Below are positions 60,180-61,156 of a stretch of DNA of 61,156 bases, in pieces. The notes below the pieces were generated by a model, which saw only the letters and a list, made by a program, of their open reading frames with translations, was not told where the DNA came from and made no database searches. Source of the stretch: DASULK01 sp036381835. Its GTDB lineage: Bacteria; Actinomycetota; Actinomycetes; Mycobacteriales; Micromonosporaceae. The stretch is from NCBI GenBank assembly GCA_036381835.1, contig DASVCA010000013.1, forward strand, positions 1-61,156, given 5' to 3'. Both the position numbers and the translations under genes were made by a program. Each line of letters opens with the position of its first letter. Position 1 is the stretch's first letter.

Positions 60180-60333
60180 GCCATTCTCTTAACGGCCTGT
60201 GACCGAGTGTCATCATGCTTCGAAGACGCTGCGGTCGGGACTGCGGATCTTGCTCGACTGCTGTCCTACCTGGAGCCTCGCCATCTCGCGCTAATGCTCT
60301 TGCCCTGCTTGCCCGCCTTGATGGGGGTGTCAC
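60180..60333. other. Short region before the CRISPR array
   Basis: 154 bp without a gene or conserved motif that I can see; it borders the decayed end of the array. Confidence 0.4.
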
Positions 60334-61156
60334 GCAGCCGTAGACCCTGATTCCGAAGACTGGGTGCAGCGTCGACCTTTGCGGGCGCTGTCCCGGGACT
60401 CCTTGCCGTTGCGATCCTCACCCGGTCCGAAGACCGGGTGCAGCCGGCTGCTCCGGCGTGGACGAGGTGCCGTACTCGACGTTGCGATCCTCACCCGGTC
60501 CGAAGACCGGGTGCAGCCGCCGAACACCAGGCTGCCGATGGCCGACCAGCGGGCGTTGCGATCCTCACCCGGTCCGAAGACCGGGTGCAGCAAGACGGCG
60601 CCCTCAGCCATCACCCACTGGCCGAGCACGTTGCGATCCTCACCCGGTCCGAAGACCGGGTGCAGCGCTGACGATCGACGCGCCCGTGTCGTGGATCAAC
60701 GCGTTGCGATCCTCACCCGGTCCGAAGACCGGGTGCAGCTGACGTCTCGGTGTCCTTTGAGGTCCAGCCGGCGGCTGTTGCGATCCTCACCCGGTCCGAA
60801 GACCGGGTGCAGCGTGCGGCCATCGTTTGTGGTTCGCCATCGCCCGCGACACGTTGCGATCCTCACCCGGTCCGAAGACCGGGTGCAGCCTGCGCTGGGG
60901 CCAGAACGCGTTCAACGAGTTCAAGTTGCGATCCTCACCCGGTCCGAAGACCGGGTGCAGCCCCCTGCACGCTCGACACCCCGGCGTCGACGATCGCCGA
61001 GTTGCGATCCTCACCCGGTCCGAAGACCGGGTGCAGCCGGGCCACCGTCTCCGGGGACTCCGACACGGAGTCGCCGTTGCGATCCTCACCCGGTCCGAAG
61101 ACCGGGTGCAGCCGGCCAGTGTCGTCCTTCCCCTCAATCACATCGAGTTGCGATCC
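60334..61156 (-). CRISPR. CRISPR array, 36-nt repeats, open at the window end
   Basis: Intact repeats begin at 60408, 60481, 60555, 60630, 60703, 60777, 60853, 60925, 61001 and 61076; an eleventh is cut at 61147. A decayed copy lies at 60334-60369. Spacers are 35-40 nt, all different. On the minus strand each repeat has the stem CACCCGGTC/GACCGGGTG closed by TTCG, and ends in ATCGCAAC, like a Cas6 8-nt handle; transcription is therefore predicted on the minus strand with the leader beyond the right edge. No cas gene is in the window; a class 1 system is inferred. Confidence 0.97.

Noticed and set aside
60330..61141. Several short open frames in the CRISPR region
   Set aside because: They consist of translated repeats (for example LHPVFGPGEDRN recurring) and are array artefacts.

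Overview
This is a high-GC actinobacterial chromosome segment. Gene content points to the order Micromonosporales or a close relative: nickel SOD, mycoredoxin, mycothiol-type sigma/anti-sigma pair, several WhiB proteins, AdnAB. The family assignment is inference. From memory of the M. tuberculosis map, two blocks are recognisably syntenic: whiB1-pdtaS-biotinyl-carrier-rshA-sigH-SRAP-aroA-rsgA, and UPF0182-Lon/PDZ protease-DUF2342-UbiB kinase-whiB7-uvrD2-mycoredoxin-nudC-adnBA.

Region by region. 1-5.6 kb: MalY-type C-S lyase, quinone oxidoreductase, malic enzyme, the divergent nickel-SOD protease/sodN pair, a GNAT enzyme and an RsbW-like protein. 5.6-12 kb: membrane protein, diacylglycerol-kinase-like lipid kinase, whiB1 with a CRP-like site in its long leader, GT-C glycosyltransferase, PdtaS sensor kinase, sugar-phosphate SIS protein. 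12-16.3 kb: GNAT/biotinyl-carrier operon, 24-residue ribosomal protein bL37, the SigH(SigR)-RshA redox stress pair with a matching autoregulatory promoter, hydrolase, a second Wbl protein, SRAP protein. 16.3-26.8 kb: aroA, rsgA, hisN, DMT-like membrane protein, glycosyltransferase, SDR, DUF5709 protein, HATPase protein, purC, and a multi-pass membrane acyltransferase-like protein. 26.8-37 kb: initiator tRNA, UPF0182, Lon/PDZ protease, DUF2342, DUF45 protease, zinc-ribbon DUF5679, a cluster of three DnaA boxes, an E1-like protein and a UbiB kinase.

37-46.4 kb: the whiB7 antibiotic-response locus with promoter, 81-codon upstream ORF, textbook intrinsic terminator in the leader, whiB7 itself and a co-directional 71-aa gene; then uvrD2, mycoredoxin with a SigH-type promoter, ArsR/MFS pair, and a translationally coupled M16-M16-nudC operon. 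46.4-54.5 kb: alpha/beta hydrolase and the AdnA/AdnB helicase-nuclease. 54.5-60.2 kb: LOG-family protein, dapE, an operon of DivIVA-domain protein, methyltransferase and solute-binding lipoprotein divergent from a small GntR regulator, and a frameshifted gene remnant. 60.33 kb to the end: a CRISPR array (ten intact 36-nt repeats, a decayed one at the left, one cut by the window end) that reads on the minus strand; no cas gene is in the window.

A recurring feature is the leaderless-type start: a TANNNT -10 hexamer placed 6-7 nt before the start codon of many genes.
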